Counted from the first letter of the stretch, positions 36,569 through 45,556 are shown. The stretch: DNA of 64,000 bases from CAVWDI01 sp963793095 (GCA_963793095.1 CAWBYY010000008.1:20118-84117), one strand, 5' to 3'. Numbers and translations: made by a program. The notes: generated by a model from the sequence alone, not told the origin.

Positions 36569-37429
36569 TCAGAAGATGACCGACGCTATCAAAAGCATAG
36601 CCAGGAACATGTAGAGCGAAGCGTATTTAAACAGACCGAAATTGAGCCGTTCCGAAGGGCGGACCATACTGGCGCCAGCCAGAAAAATCAATCCCGCTGA
36701 GAGCACTGCCAGCAGGCGCATACTCCCGCCCTCAAGGTTGATTCCGACCGCGGCGGCTCCAATAGCGAGGGCTGCCAGCGCGCTGGAAACTGAAATAATC
36801 CGGTGGGTCGTCCTGACCCCATAGCGGGAGGGGAAGGTTGGAATCCCAGCCCGGTCGTAATCGTCCTGGTAGCGGATACTGAATGTGAGAATATGGGTCG
36901 GGATCCAGAACAGGACTGAAAGGCTCATCAATATGCCTATCCATTCGATTGCACCTGTTCCCAGGGCGCGGCCCGCCAGGACAGGCATCCCGCCGGCGAG
37001 GCCCCCCCAGATAACCGACCAGGGGGTGCGGCGCTTAAGCCAGATTGTGTACAGTAAAACATCAAATACAATCCCCGCCAGAACGATAGTGCCGTAAAGG
37101 GGGTCGATCGCAAGAGCCCAGCCAACGCCAAGAAAAGATAGGAACAACCCCAGTACTAACGCCTTCTTGAGGGTGATCTGGCCTGAGGGAAGCGGTCGCC
37201 AGCAGGTGCGTTTCATTATGGCGTCGATATCGTGATCGTGCCACATGTTCAACACCGTGCTGCCGCTGATCGCCAGAAACAGGCTTCCGGCAACTCCCAC
37301 GACGGTCGCGATGTTAAACCAGGGACAGCGCGAGCTCATAAAACCAGCCAGCCCAGTGGTAATCAGCAAAAAGGTCTGGGGGCTCTTTATCAGTGACCAG
37401 TAGAACTTTAATTTCGGTTTGGAATTCAT
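36569..37429 (-). CDS. ctaB: UbiA-family prenyltransferase, protoheme IX farnesyltransferase-like
   Basis: 286 aa, nine hydrophobic helices. STVLNMWHDHDIDAIMKRTCWRPLPSG is the first substrate-binding motif with the D-x-x-D arrangement (NxxDxxxDxxMxRTxxRP of heme O synthase), and RYQDDYDRAGIPTFPSRYG is the second. Heme O synthase converts heme b to heme o by adding a farnesyl group, as part of heme a supply to oxidases. No oxidase gene is in the window. The 307 bases before it (37430-37736) are gene-free. Confidence 0.85.
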   Translation of the reverse strand: MNSKPKLKFYWSLIKSPQTFLLITTGLAGFMSSRCPWFNIATVVGVAGSLFLAISGSTVLNMWHDHDIDAIMKRTCWRPLPSGQITLKKALVLGLFLSFLGVGWALAIDPLYGTIVLAGIVFDVLLYTIWLKRRTPWSVIWGGLAGGMPVLAGRALGTGAIEWIGILMSLSVLFWIPTHILTFSIRYQDDYDRAGIPTFPSRYGVRTTHRIISVSSALAALAIGAAAVGINLEGGSMRLLAVLSAGLIFLAGASMVRPSERLNFGLFKYASLYMFLAMLLIASVIF

Positions 37430-37736
37430 CGAAGGATTCGTTTTGTCAATAAATCTGGTTGCCGGGCACAGCGGAAGAAGAGGTTCAGGCTGCAGTACTC
37501 CAGGCCAGCAACCTGGCTTGTCCGGGTGGTCAGATTATACCCGCAATTATGCTCTCCGCCGTTGCGCACATTAAGCAGGTGGGCGTCCTTTTCAACATAA
37601 AACCCAAAAAAATCAGGCCGAAAAAGTTGTTCTGATGGAAATTGCCCGTGAGAAGAGTGTTCAGGGGTGACGCTTTATGAGCCTTTCTGGTGCAGTGAGA
37701 GCCCTGGAATCCGGCTGAAATCCTGCCAGAGGTGCC
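37430..37736. other. Intergenic region
   Basis: 307 bases between the ends of guaA and the start of ctaB; both genes are on the minus strand. No recognisable gene, repeat or convincing promoter. Confidence 0.5.
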
Positions 37737-39299
37737 TCACTCCCATTCGATGGTTGCAGGGGGTTTGGATGTTATGTCGTAAACAACCCGGTTAATCCCC
37801 TCCACCTCGTTGACAATCCGGTTTGAGATTTTTTCCAGCACAGAATGAGGCAGCCTTGCCCAATCCGCAGTCATAAAATCGGTTGTGGTGACCGCCCGGA
37901 CAGCGGCTGTTTCCTGAAATGTGCGCTGGTCGCCCATCACACCGACTGACCTGACCGGCAGTAAAACCATAAAGGCCTGGGCGATGGTACCCTTGTTTGT
38001 GTCATTTCGGGATTCCTGGAAGTAACCGCCATGTGTAAGCTCTTCCAGCAGGATTTCATCGGCGGCTCTCAGCCGGTCCAGCCTTTCCCGGGTGATCTCG
38101 CCCAAACAACGGACTGCCAATCCCGGTCCGGGAAACGGCTGGCGCCAGACTATTTCTCCCGGAAGTCCAAGATGCTCGCCCACCAGGCGCACTTCATCCT
38201 TAAACAGATAGCGCAGGGGTTCAACCAGTTTGAAATCCATATCCTGCGGTAATCCACCCACATTGTGATGGGACTTAATCCGCTGGGCTTTTGAGCGGTC
38301 AGGCGCGCTTGATTCGACCACGTCCGGGTAAATCGTACCCTGGACAAGATATGGCGGTGAACCGAGCGAACCTGCCTGCTCTTCAAAAATACGGATAAAA
38401 CACTCGCCGATAACATGCCTTTTACGTTCGGGATCAGTGATCCCCTCCAGCGCGGCAAGAAAAACATCTTCCGCCTCTACCAAAACCAGTTCGACTCCCA
38501 GGTGCTGCTGGAGCGAGGTTTTTACAGCAGCCGCTTCGCCTTTACGCAGCATTCCCGTATCAACAAACACAGCTGCCAGCTGTTGGCCGACTGCCTTGCC
38601 TACCAGTGCAGTCGCCACGCTTAAGTCAACCCCGCCGCTCACAGCCGAGAGCACCATATCCGAACCCACCAGCTGGCGAACATTCTGGATAGCCTGGGTG
38701 GTCATCGACTCAGGCGTCCAGTCAGGCTTCATTCCGCATATGTTCAGGGCGAAATTGCGCAGTATTTCGACGCCCCGGGGTGTGTGCTGCACTTCGGGGT
38801 GGAACTGAACCCCGAAGTAGCTGCGTTTCAGATCAGCAATTGCAGCAACCGGCGAATTGGGGCTGCTGCCCACTGTCTCGAATCCGGGCGGCGGGGACTC
38901 TATTCTATCGCCATGCGACATCCAGACGGTGAAATCCCCGGGGGGCAGCAATGGGTTGTCCCGGATTGTGGCAAACCTGGCAGAGCCGTATTCATGGACG
39001 TCTGCCGGCGCAACAAGGCCTCCGAGGGTGTGGGTCAATACCTGCATGCCGTAGCAGATTCCCAGGATGGGCAGTTTGCTTTCGAACACATAATCCGGAA
39101 TGGAAGGCGCATCACCCAGGTAAACGGAAGCCGGGCCGCCAGAGAGCACAAAACCAGCCGGGTTCGCCCTCAGCACATCCTCAACGGGCGCATCCCAGGG
39201 GAAAAGCTGGCAGAAAACCTGGCTTTCGCGGATGCGCCGGGCTATTAACTGGGAGGTCTGGGAACCGAAATCAAGGACTGCGATAGATTTGAAGCCCAT
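37737..39299 (-). CDS. guaA: GMP synthase (glutamine-hydrolysing)
   Basis: 520 aa from ATG 39299, the start of the conserved region FKSIAVLDFGSQTSQLIARRIRE. The open frame extends 34 codons upstream, overlapping the xpt end, but those residues are not conserved. Glutaminase Cys is in LGICYGMQV, His/Glu in VQFHPEV. The ATP pyrophosphatase P-loop reads AVSGGVDLSVA where the family has SGGVDSS: Ser is Leu (codon 38622-38624). The rest is conserved, including QGTIYPDVVES, SHHNVGGLP, FPGPGLAVRCLG, MGDQRTF and the end PPATIEWE. XMP to GMP step of purine synthesis. It follows xpt on the same strand. Confidence 0.92.
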   Translation of the reverse strand: MGFKSIAVLDFGSQTSQLIARRIRESQVFCQLFPWDAPVEDVLRANPAGFVLSGGPASVYLGDAPSIPDYVFESKLPILGICYGMQVLTHTLGGLVAPADVHEYGSARFATIRDNPLLPPGDFTVWMSHGDRIESPPPGFETVGSSPNSPVAAIADLKRSYFGVQFHPEVQHTPRGVEILRNFALNICGMKPDWTPESMTTQAIQNVRQLVGSDMVLSAVSGGVDLSVATALVGKAVGQQLAAVFVDTGMLRKGEAAAVKTSLQQHLGVELVLVEAEDVFLAALEGITDPERKRHVIGECFIRIFEEQAGSLGSPPYLVQGTIYPDVVESSAPDRSKAQRIKSHHNVGGLPQDMDFKLVEPLRYLFKDEVRLVGEHLGLPGEIVWRQPFPGPGLAVRCLGEITRERLDRLRAADEILLEELTHGGYFQESRNDTNKGTIAQAFMVLLPVRSVGVMGDQRTFQETAAVRAVTTTDFMTADWARLPHSVLEKISNRIVNEVEGINRVVYDITSKPPATIEWE

Positions 39300-39366
39300 T
39301 TGATTATGAGTGTCATGCGGGTCCGGGTACGTGCCGGTTTGGGATGATTTATCAATACCAGGATAA

Positions 39367-39957
39367 TCAAGCGGTTCTGGGGTTAGGCTCATCGAATTCA
39401 ATCAGGTCACCCTGCATCGATTTGATGGAAACAAGTGAGATGACTGGCACTTTCAGATAGGCGAGGGCTTTACGTCCACCTTCAAAGCTCTTCTCGATCA
39501 GGGTCCCTATCCCAACGATCTGAGCCCCGGCAGCCAGGGTAAGCTGGACCAATCCCTGGATGGTCGCCCCGCTTGCCAGGAAATCATCAATAATCAGCAC
39601 CCGTTCACCGGAAGAGAGATACTCGGGCGATACGATCAGCTCCACCATGCGGCCTTTTGTGTGAGATGGTGAAAGGATCAGCAGGACCTGGTCAGGCATT
39701 GTTATGGGCTTGTGTTTGCGGGCGTAGACCACCGGCAGGTCCATGAAACGTCCGGTCATCAAAGCCGGCGCGATGCCTGAGATTTCAGCGGTCAGAATTT
39801 TACTGGCCTGGATATCTTTAAACAGGGATGCGAATTGTTTTCCGCAGGCTTCCATTAACGCAGGGTCCACCTGGTGGTTGATAAATCCATCAACTTTCAA
39901 TATCCCATCCCCAAGATTTTTGCCCTCATTTAATATACGTTCCTGTAATTCTTTCAT
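39367..39957 (-). CDS. xpt: Xanthine phosphoribosyltransferase
   Basis: 196 aa. Starts MKELQERILNEGKNLGDGILKVDGFINHQVDP as in Xpt. The PRPP loop is VLIIDDFLASGATIQGLV, the purine-specific region KHKPITMPDQVLL, and GTLIEKSFEGGRKAL follows. It salvages xanthine to XMP, which GuaA converts to GMP, so the xpt-guaA arrangement is functionally coherent (gap to guaA about 67 bases). I saw no purine riboswitch in the upstream region; the promoter there is not clear. It diverges from the Feo regulator gene. Confidence 0.93.
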   Translation of the reverse strand: MKELQERILNEGKNLGDGILKVDGFINHQVDPALMEACGKQFASLFKDIQASKILTAEISGIAPALMTGRFMDLPVVYARKHKPITMPDQVLLILSPSHTKGRMVELIVSPEYLSSGERVLIIDDFLASGATIQGLVQLTLAAGAQIVGIGTLIEKSFEGGRKALAYLKVPVISLVSIKSMQGDLIEFDEPNPRTA

Positions 39958-40118
39958 CGATTTTCCCGGGTGTTTGTCCAGAACGGGATAGTAAAACTGG
40001 GTACCGTAAAATTATCCGGTTTTGACCAATATTGTAACCCCTCCCGGGATGCCTTACAGGGTTAATTTAGAAATAAGTTCCATATTACAGATATCAGTCT
40101 GAACAGTGAAATTTGTCA

Positions 40119-40147
40119 TTGGCGAAATCGACCTGGAAATGTATAAT
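40119..40147 (+). promoter_or_regulatory. Sigma70-like promoter of the feo operon
   Basis: TTGGCG (40119-40124), 17-base spacer, TATAAT (40142-40147). Expected start is around 40153-40155, inside the palindrome at 40149-40164. Confidence 0.7.
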
Positions 40148-40148
40148 A

Positions 40149-40164
40149 TTATGGCAAGCCATAA
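40149..40164 (+). promoter_or_regulatory. Candidate DtxR-family operator, perfect palindrome
   Basis: TTATGGCAAGCCATAA: 7-base perfect arms with a 2-base centre, at the predicted transcription start of the metalloregulator gene it precedes. A bound dimer would block the promoter. It does not match the classic DtxR box (TTAGGTTAGCCTAACCTAA) exactly, but shares its size and dyad layout. Confidence 0.6.
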
Positions 40165-40198
40165 AAATTACCCCAAATTCTATATGGAAAGACATAAA

Positions 40199-40930
40199 AT
40201 GGAGCTGCGAAGTTACCGGGAGCTGAGTGAGAACGAGCAAATGTACCTGGTTACAATTGCTAAATTACAGGAAAACGGGGGCGAACGACTGGTGCCGTTA
40301 TCCGACCTGGCGGAGACGCTTTCATTTTTGCCGGTTTCAGTCAACCAGATGATCCGCAAACTGGCGGATGACGGTCTGCTTGATTACCAGCCGTACAAAG
40401 GGGTCGACTTCAGCCCGGCCGGGCGGGAGATTGTTTTACGGATACTGCGCTACCGCAGGTTGTGGGAGGTCTTCTTGGTTAAACACCTGAATTTTGACCT
40501 GGATGAAGCCGACGCGCTTGCCTGCCGCATGGAACACATCACAAACGACCGGGTAGCGGATAGATTGTCCGGATTCCTCGGCAACCCGCAGGTATGCTAC
40601 CACGGGCATACGATACCTTCACCGGGAGGCAAATACGAAACCGTTCCCCAAATCGCTCTGAATAAACTGGGTGCAGGAGAGGTCGCCAGGGTAAGAGGGA
40701 TCATGGCCGACCCAGCCGCCGTGTCGTTCTTGAGAAATGAAGATTTGCAGCCCGGCAGCCAGGTCAGAGTGCTTGGAATCGGAGATGGAGGAGCGATGCT
40801 CCTTGAAGTAAACGACCATCAGGTCAATTTATCGGCGGGTATCGCCAGCCAAGTGGTTGTCGAAGCAGAGTTTACGGAGAACCGCTCAGGGTTTCCCACA
40901 CCTGGGGACCAGGATGGGATTGGCAGGTAG
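40199..40930 (+). CDS. DtxR/IdeR/MntR-type metal-dependent transcription regulator
   Basis: 243 aa from ATG 40199, chosen because the promoter -10 box ends at 40147 and GGAAAG lies before it; a longer frame to 40106 would place codons upstream of the promoter. The N-terminal winged helix reads SENEQMYLVTIAKLQENGGERLVPLSDLAETLSFLPVSVNQMIRKLADDGLLDY, the dimerisation domain has metal His and Glu residues (RRLWEVFLVKHLNF, RMEHITNDRVADRL) and the C-terminus carries a FeoA-like SH3 domain (ARVRGIMAD ... GSQVRVLGIGDGGAMLLEV). Presumably Fe(II)-dependent repressor of the operon that follows. Four bases to feoA. Confidence 0.88.
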   Translation: MELRSYRELSENEQMYLVTIAKLQENGGERLVPLSDLAETLSFLPVSVNQMIRKLADDGLLDYQPYKGVDFSPAGREIVLRILRYRRLWEVFLVKHLNFDLDEADALACRMEHITNDRVADRLSGFLGNPQVCYHGHTIPSPGGKYETVPQIALNKLGAGEVARVRGIMADPAAVSFLRNEDLQPGSQVRVLGIGDGGAMLLEVNDHQVNLSAGIASQVVVEAEFTENRSGFPTPGDQDGIGR

Positions 40931-40934
40931 AGAG

Positions 40935-41198
40935 ATGGAAAATGAATCCCTCCCCCTGAGCGCCTTGAAAGTTGGCGAAAGCGGCAGAATCATCCAATTG
41001 AACCTGAAAGGGACCACCCGCCAGCGCTTTATGGCGATGGGCCTGGTAAGGGGCGAAGTGGTCAGGGTTGAGCGGGTCGCCCCGCTTGGCGATCCGGTTG
41101 AATTTGTTGTTAAAGGCTACCATCTTTCAGTCCGTAAATCCGAGGCAGGCCAGATTTTTGTGATACCCTGCAGGAATGAGAGTACTGATGCACCATGA
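40935..41198 (+). CDS. feoA: Ferrous iron transport protein A
   Basis: 87 aa from ATG 40935. Typical FeoA SH3 domain: LSALKVGESGRIIQLNLKGTTRQRFMAMGLVRGEVVRVERVAPLGDPVEFVVKGYHLSVRKSEAGQIFV. It is a cytosolic accessory of FeoB. The regulator gene is 4 bases upstream; the second FeoA overlaps its 3' end. Confidence 0.92.
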   Translation: MENESLPLSALKVGESGRIIQLNLKGTTRQRFMAMGLVRGEVVRVERVAPLGDPVEFVVKGYHLSVRKSEAGQIFVIPCRNESTDAP

Positions 41199-41421
41199 GA
41201 CACTGCCCCTTTCGATGGTGTCCGCCGGCGAAAAGGTGCGCCTGGTCAAAGTGCACGCCGGACACCGGATGGTCAGCCGCCTGACAACAATGGGGCTGAC
41301 GCCGGGAGTTGAATTCAGCGTTCTGCAGGACTGCGGAGGGCCTAAAATGGTATCTGTGCGCGGCTCCAAGGTGGCCCTTGGACACGGGATCGCCCACCGG
41401 ATTATGGTTGAACGGATCTGA
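41176..41421 (+). CDS. feoA: Second ferrous iron transport protein A
   Basis: 81 aa, ATG at 41176 overlapping the previous gene by 23 bases; an ATG at 41188 is an alternative. FeoA motif set: LPLSMVSAGEKVRLVKVHAGHRMVSRLTTMGLTPGVEFSVLQD and RGSKVALGHGIAHRIMV. Two FeoA copies before FeoB are common. Encoded in the same operon. Confidence 0.9.
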   Translation: MRVLMHHETLPLSMVSAGEKVRLVKVHAGHRMVSRLTTMGLTPGVEFSVLQDCGGPKMVSVRGSKVALGHGIAHRIMVERI

Positions 41422-41451
41422 TTTTTTTTACCAGCCAGGATATAAAATTTT

Positions 41452-41955
41452 ATGGCAGAGCTGAAAATCGCCATTGCTGGAAACCCGAATGCAGGTAAAA
41501 GCACTGTCTTTAATGCGCTGACAGGTTCTCACCAGCATGTCGGCAACTGGCCCGGGAAGACGGTCGAGAAGAAAGAAGGTAAATTCCGTTTTAACGGTCT
41601 TGATGTAAATGTGGTTGACCTGCCGGGTACCTACAGCCTGAGCGCCCTTTCTCCAGAGGAGATTATCGCCAGGGACTATATCCTTAACAACAAACCGGAT
41701 ATGGTTGTCACGGTGATGGATGCAGCCAACCTGGAGCGTAACCTGTACCTGGCTGTTCAAGTGCTGGAACTGGGCGTGCCGGTGCTGGTTATGCTCAATA
41801 TGACTGATGTCGCTGAGTCAAGGGGTATTGTGATTGATGAAAAACGCCTGAGTCAGGCGCTTGGCGCTCCCATCATCCAGACAGTCGCCAACCGGGGAGT
41901 GGGTATCCAACGGCTGAAAGAGGCCATCGCAGAATTTGCGAAAAATAAGAACTGA
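41452..41955 (+). CDS. feoB: FeoB N-terminal GTPase part (split FeoB)
   Basis: 167 aa: G1 AIAGNPNAGKST, G2 with conserved T in TYSLSALSPEE region, G3 VDLPGTYSL, G4 MLNMTDVAESRG (NxxD), G5-like VANRGVGIQ. It is the cytosolic GTPase of the ferrous iron transporter. It ends AEFAKNKN with a stop and the rest of FeoB starts 5 bases later in another frame. One missing base (for example AAGGAACTG instead of AAGAACTG) would fuse the two, so either a natural split or a frameshift error. Confidence 0.9.
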   Translation: MAELKIAIAGNPNAGKSTVFNALTGSHQHVGNWPGKTVEKKEGKFRFNGLDVNVVDLPGTYSLSALSPEEIIARDYILNNKPDMVVTVMDAANLERNLYLAVQVLELGVPVLVMLNMTDVAESRGIVIDEKRLSQALGAPIIQTVANRGVGIQRLKEAIAEFAKNKN

Positions 41956-41960
41956 ACAGC

Positions 41961-43676
41961 ATGCAGACAGGTTTTTCTATTTATTATGGCAGGGATATTG
42001 AAGCGGAGATCACCCGCCTTCAGAGGCTGGTTGAAAATTCTCCATCGATCCGGACTTTATACCCGCCGCGCTGGCTGGCGATTAACCTGCTTGAAGGGGA
42101 CCAAAATCTAAGAGAAAGACTGCCCCAGCTTGAAGGCGGGCAGGTGGTGCTGACGGAAGTCGATAATGCGGTTGAGCGTTTGGAACAGATCTACCCGGAT
42201 GAGATTGACATCATTATCGCCGATAACCGTTATGGCTGGATTAACGGGCTGGTGCGGGAAGCGGTCAGGCGCACCGGCCCCGAAAGCCGCACGCTGACCG
42301 ACAGGATCGATAATATTGTCACTAACCGAATGCTGGGCATCCCGGTATTCTTTATTTCGATGTGGCTTGTTTTTATGCTGGTGACGGAACTTTCGGTTCC
42401 CTACCTGAACTGGATCGAAAGCGTTATCAACGGCCCTGTAACAGAATGGATCGCCTCAATTCTGGCTTCAATCGGATTATCCGGCACCTGGTTAGAAAGC
42501 CTGATCCTGGATGGGATTATCGTCGGGGTTGGGGGTGTGCTGGTTTTTGTTCCGGTATTGATGTTCCTGTACATATCGCTCTCAATCCTTGAGGATTCGG
42601 GTTACATGGCCAGGGCTGCATTTGTGATGGACCGCTTGATGCAGGCAATCGGGCTGCATGGAAAAAGTTTCCTGCCGATGCTGGTAGGTTTTGGGTGCTC
42701 TGTCCCCGCTTTTTATGCCACCCGGACCCTCGAGAATGAAAAGGACCGGGTGCTTACCGGGCTACTGGTGCCTTTTATGAGCTGCGGGGCGCGTTTGCCC
42801 GTTTATGTTTTATTTGCGGCGATTTTCTACCCCAGGAATGCCGGGATGGTGGTTTTCAGCATGTATCTGGTTGGAATACTGGTTGCGGTACTGCTAGGAA
42901 TTATTCTGAAAAACTCCCTGTTTAAAGGCAAAGAAAAATCAATATTTGTAATGGAACTCCCGCCTTACCGGATGCCAACCTTCCGGGGTATCTGGCGCCA
43001 TACCTGGGACCGGACCGGATCGTTCATCAAAAATGCCTGGACTCTGATCATGGCGGTATCGATCGTCCTGTGGATTTTGCTGGCTATCCCGGCGCCCGGG
43101 AACGCGGGATCACCCGGGCAGGCCGATGTGGATAACAGCGTTTTCGCTTCGGTTTCGGGTTTAATCGCGCCGGTCTTAAGGCCGCTGGGGTTTGGCACCT
43201 GGGAGGCGGCTGGCTCGCTCGTGACCGGTTTTGTGGCGAAAGAGGTGGTTGTGAGCACCATGGCGCAGATCTACGGGGTGGATGAGATCCCTCAAGAAAC
43301 TGCGGATACGACCTTCCTGCAGGATGTTTGGGCGATAGTCGCGGGTTTTTTCCGGGCTACAATCGATACAATCAAGACGATCCCAAAAATCTTCGGGATC
43401 GATTTCTTCGAGCAAGAGCCGGAAGCAGATTCTTCCGCCCTGATGACCTCTGTCTATAAAAGTTTTCAGGTTTCCAGCGGCGGGCATGGCGCCCTGGCGG
43501 GCCTGGCGTTTATGGTTTTTGTGTTAATTTACACACCGTGTATGGTCGCGATTGCAGCTGAGAGGCAGGAGCTGGGGATGAAATGGACCTGGATAAGCAT
43601 CATCGGGCAGCTTGGGCTGGCCTGGGTGCTGGCATTTATCGTGTTTCAGGGTGGGTTGGCGCTTGGGTTGGGATGA
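41961..43676 (+). CDS. feoB: FeoB C-terminal membrane part (split FeoB)
   Basis: 571 aa. Starts MQTGFSIYYGRDIEAEITRLQ, the cytosolic helical (GDI-like) part, then Gate helices with conserved blocks LEDSGYMARAAFVMDRLMQAIGLHGKSFLPMLVGFGCSVPA, MSCGARLPVYVLF and GFVAKEVVVSTMAQIYGV. About ten helices. Transports Fe(II). Preceded by the GTPase part in the same operon; see that entry for the possible frameshift. Followed by a FeoC-like gene. Confidence 0.92.
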   Translation: MQTGFSIYYGRDIEAEITRLQRLVENSPSIRTLYPPRWLAINLLEGDQNLRERLPQLEGGQVVLTEVDNAVERLEQIYPDEIDIIIADNRYGWINGLVREAVRRTGPESRTLTDRIDNIVTNRMLGIPVFFISMWLVFMLVTELSVPYLNWIESVINGPVTEWIASILASIGLSGTWLESLILDGIIVGVGGVLVFVPVLMFLYISLSILEDSGYMARAAFVMDRLMQAIGLHGKSFLPMLVGFGCSVPAFYATRTLENEKDRVLTGLLVPFMSCGARLPVYVLFAAIFYPRNAGMVVFSMYLVGILVAVLLGIILKNSLFKGKEKSIFVMELPPYRMPTFRGIWRHTWDRTGSFIKNAWTLIMAVSIVLWILLAIPAPGNAGSPGQADVDNSVFASVSGLIAPVLRPLGFGTWEAAGSLVTGFVAKEVVVSTMAQIYGVDEIPQETADTTFLQDVWAIVAGFFRATIDTIKTIPKIFGIDFFEQEPEADSSALMTSVYKSFQVSSGGHGALAGLAFMVFVLIYTPCMVAIAAERQELGMKWTWISIIGQLGLAWVLAFIVFQGGLALGLG

Positions 43677-43749
43677 TGGTTTGGGATAAAATCACCAGCA
43701 AGTACCCCTCATCCGCTGCGCATAGATATTTAACGCTTGAGAGTTAGGC

Positions 43750-44034
43750 ATGCTGCAGAGAATTCTGAATCAGATCCGCAAATCGGAAGGCACAGTCAGC
43801 CTGGACGAACTGAGCCGTAAACTGGGAGTTGAAACCAGCGCCCTGGAAGGGATGCTGGACTACTGCGTCCGGAAAGGCATACTGCGCGAATCCCAGGACT
43901 TTCCTGAGGGAGCAGACTGCGAATCCATCGGGGGAGGCTGTGGGAGCAGCTGCCAGGGATATCACGGCTGCCCGCTGATCGCCCGGATGCCCAAAACCTA
44001 TGAGCTGCAAAAACGCAAGGCGGGGGAAGGTTAG
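43750..44034 (+). CDS. feoC: FeoC-like winged-helix protein
   Basis: 94 aa. Winged helix at the N-terminus MLQRILNQIRKSEGTVSLDELSRKLGVETSALEGMLDYCVRKGIL, then a Cys-rich loop ADCESIGGGCGSSCQGYHGCP with four Cys, typical of FeoC, where the Cys bind an iron-sulfur cluster. It is encoded 73 bases after feoB; function in regulating Feo stability or transcription is established for the family in enterobacteria only. Confidence 0.85.
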   Translation: MLQRILNQIRKSEGTVSLDELSRKLGVETSALEGMLDYCVRKGILRESQDFPEGADCESIGGGCGSSCQGYHGCPLIARMPKTYELQKRKAGEG

Positions 44035-44082
44035 ACTGGCCATCCCTGAATAAAATAAAGGGATCAGTTATAATCATCCGGC

Positions 44083-45510
44083 ATGTTTAGAACAGAACGG
44101 TCGCTTACACCAATCAGGGTAAATTCCGGAATCTGGCTGCTCTTTCTTGTTGTACTGCTGGCTGTATTCCTGGCAGGCTGCCGCAGCGCGGTTACTCCGG
44201 AGCCTCAGAATTTAACCGGTGCTGGATCTGCAGCAGTCCCGCTTGAGAGTGCCAAAATCGAACTGCCCCTTGAAAACCCGGAACAATCTGTTTTTACCGC
44301 GCCAGAAATTACCCAGGAAGCGGAGATCAACCCCCAGCCCTCTCCTCCGGCGGTTGATTATTTTAATTCAGAATACCCTGCCGGCAGTATAAATTTTGCC
44401 ATTCCACTCACCCTCCGGCATGTGGGAGCAGACCGGGCGGTGCTCTTCTTTGAACTGGACGAGCCGTCAGAAGGCAGACTGGTTTACAAATCGCAGACCC
44501 TGGATTCCTATGAGGGTGGGGAGATCCAGCTTGACCCGGAGGAGACCCGCCACCTGATCGAACTGGAAGGGCTGACCCCCGGAGCTGATTACGCTGCAAA
44601 AGTGCTGCTTGGAAACGAGGAGGATGGTTTTAGCGAGCCTCTTTTTCTGGATGAGAGCTGGGGAGTGGTGGAATTCGGGACAATCACAGCCGGAGAACCG
44701 CTGCGGGTGGGGGTAATCGGGGACGCCAGTTTTGGAGACCAGGCTACCGAACAACTGGTAGAGTTGATGGCGGATTATAACCTGGACTTCGTGCTCAACA
44801 CTGGCGATGTGGTTTACGAGGCAGACAGCGCTGACCTTTACGCGTCTTATTCCGAAAAATTCTTCCAGCCTTTCAAACCGCTTCTGAAAAATGGACCGGT
44901 GTACACAGCAATGGGAAACCACGATTATGACCGGGCAGTGATGTGGCAGGAAGCCCCTTTCTACGACCATGCCTTTCCGCCATTTGAAGACCCGGCTTTT
45001 GGGTACCCTGCAGAACGGCGCGGCAACCAGTTTTACGGACTGGCTTTTGGTGACCTGCAGTTTCTGATGCTCGATTCCCAGGCGATCTTTGGGGCAGGAG
45101 GCCGGGAGGTCCAAGACGCCTGGATGAAAGACCGCCTGGCGGATCCGCGCTACCGGTATACAATCCCGGTTTTTCACGTCAGCCCGTACAGCAGCAGCAT
45201 CGTACACCCGGATGACGGCGACCCGGTGCGTTTATCCTGGAATTACCTTTTTGAAGCCGCCAGGGTGCCGCTGGTGTTTTCAGGTCACTTCCACCACTAC
45301 GAACGCCTGAGCGCAAATGGGATTACATACATAGTCAGTGGAGGGGGGTCATCAACCCTGTATGCCCAAGGCGGGCCGCTCCAGGAAAGCCACCTCTATG
45401 TGCCCCGGACCCATTTTGTGCTGCTGGAGATCTACCCTGACCGGATTGAACTGGGCGCCATTGCAAAGGAGGGGGATACCTTTGACAGAGCGACGATTAT
45501 GCTGGAATGA
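44083..45510 (+). CDS. Metallophosphoesterase lipoprotein (purple acid phosphatase-like)
   Basis: 475 aa. N-terminal signal with lipobox FLAGC. Then a Pro/Glu-rich linker and a fibronectin-like domain (LRHVGADRAVLFFELDEPSEGRLVY ... LEGLTPGADYAAKVLL). The metallophosphoesterase domain has GVIGDASFGDQ, LNTGDVVYEADSAD, AMGNHDYDRA, VFHVSPYSSS and VFSGHFHHYER, all metal ligands present. The fold and layout suit extracellular phosphatase or nuclease. Starts 48 bases after feoC but likely separate. Confidence 0.88.
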   Translation: MFRTERSLTPIRVNSGIWLLFLVVLLAVFLAGCRSAVTPEPQNLTGAGSAAVPLESAKIELPLENPEQSVFTAPEITQEAEINPQPSPPAVDYFNSEYPAGSINFAIPLTLRHVGADRAVLFFELDEPSEGRLVYKSQTLDSYEGGEIQLDPEETRHLIELEGLTPGADYAAKVLLGNEEDGFSEPLFLDESWGVVEFGTITAGEPLRVGVIGDASFGDQATEQLVELMADYNLDFVLNTGDVVYEADSADLYASYSEKFFQPFKPLLKNGPVYTAMGNHDYDRAVMWQEAPFYDHAFPPFEDPAFGYPAERRGNQFYGLAFGDLQFLMLDSQAIFGAGGREVQDAWMKDRLADPRYRYTIPVFHVSPYSSSIVHPDDGDPVRLSWNYLFEAARVPLVFSGHFHHYERLSANGITYIVSGGGSSTLYAQGGPLQESHLYVPRTHFVLLEIYPDRIELGAIAKEGDTFDRATIMLE

Positions 45511-45556
45511 AATTATAATTATCCAGGCTAAAAAATATGTTTAATTGGAGGGAAGA

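Noticed and set aside
36515..36700. 61-aa plus-strand frame over the ctaB end
   Set aside because: Overlaps ctaB and has no ribosome site.
39958..40118. Purine riboswitch upstream of xpt
   Set aside because: None of the conserved purine aptamer core bases are seen.
44467..45207. 246-aa minus-strand frame under the metallophosphoesterase
   Set aside because: Antisense shadow of a gene with complete metal motifs.
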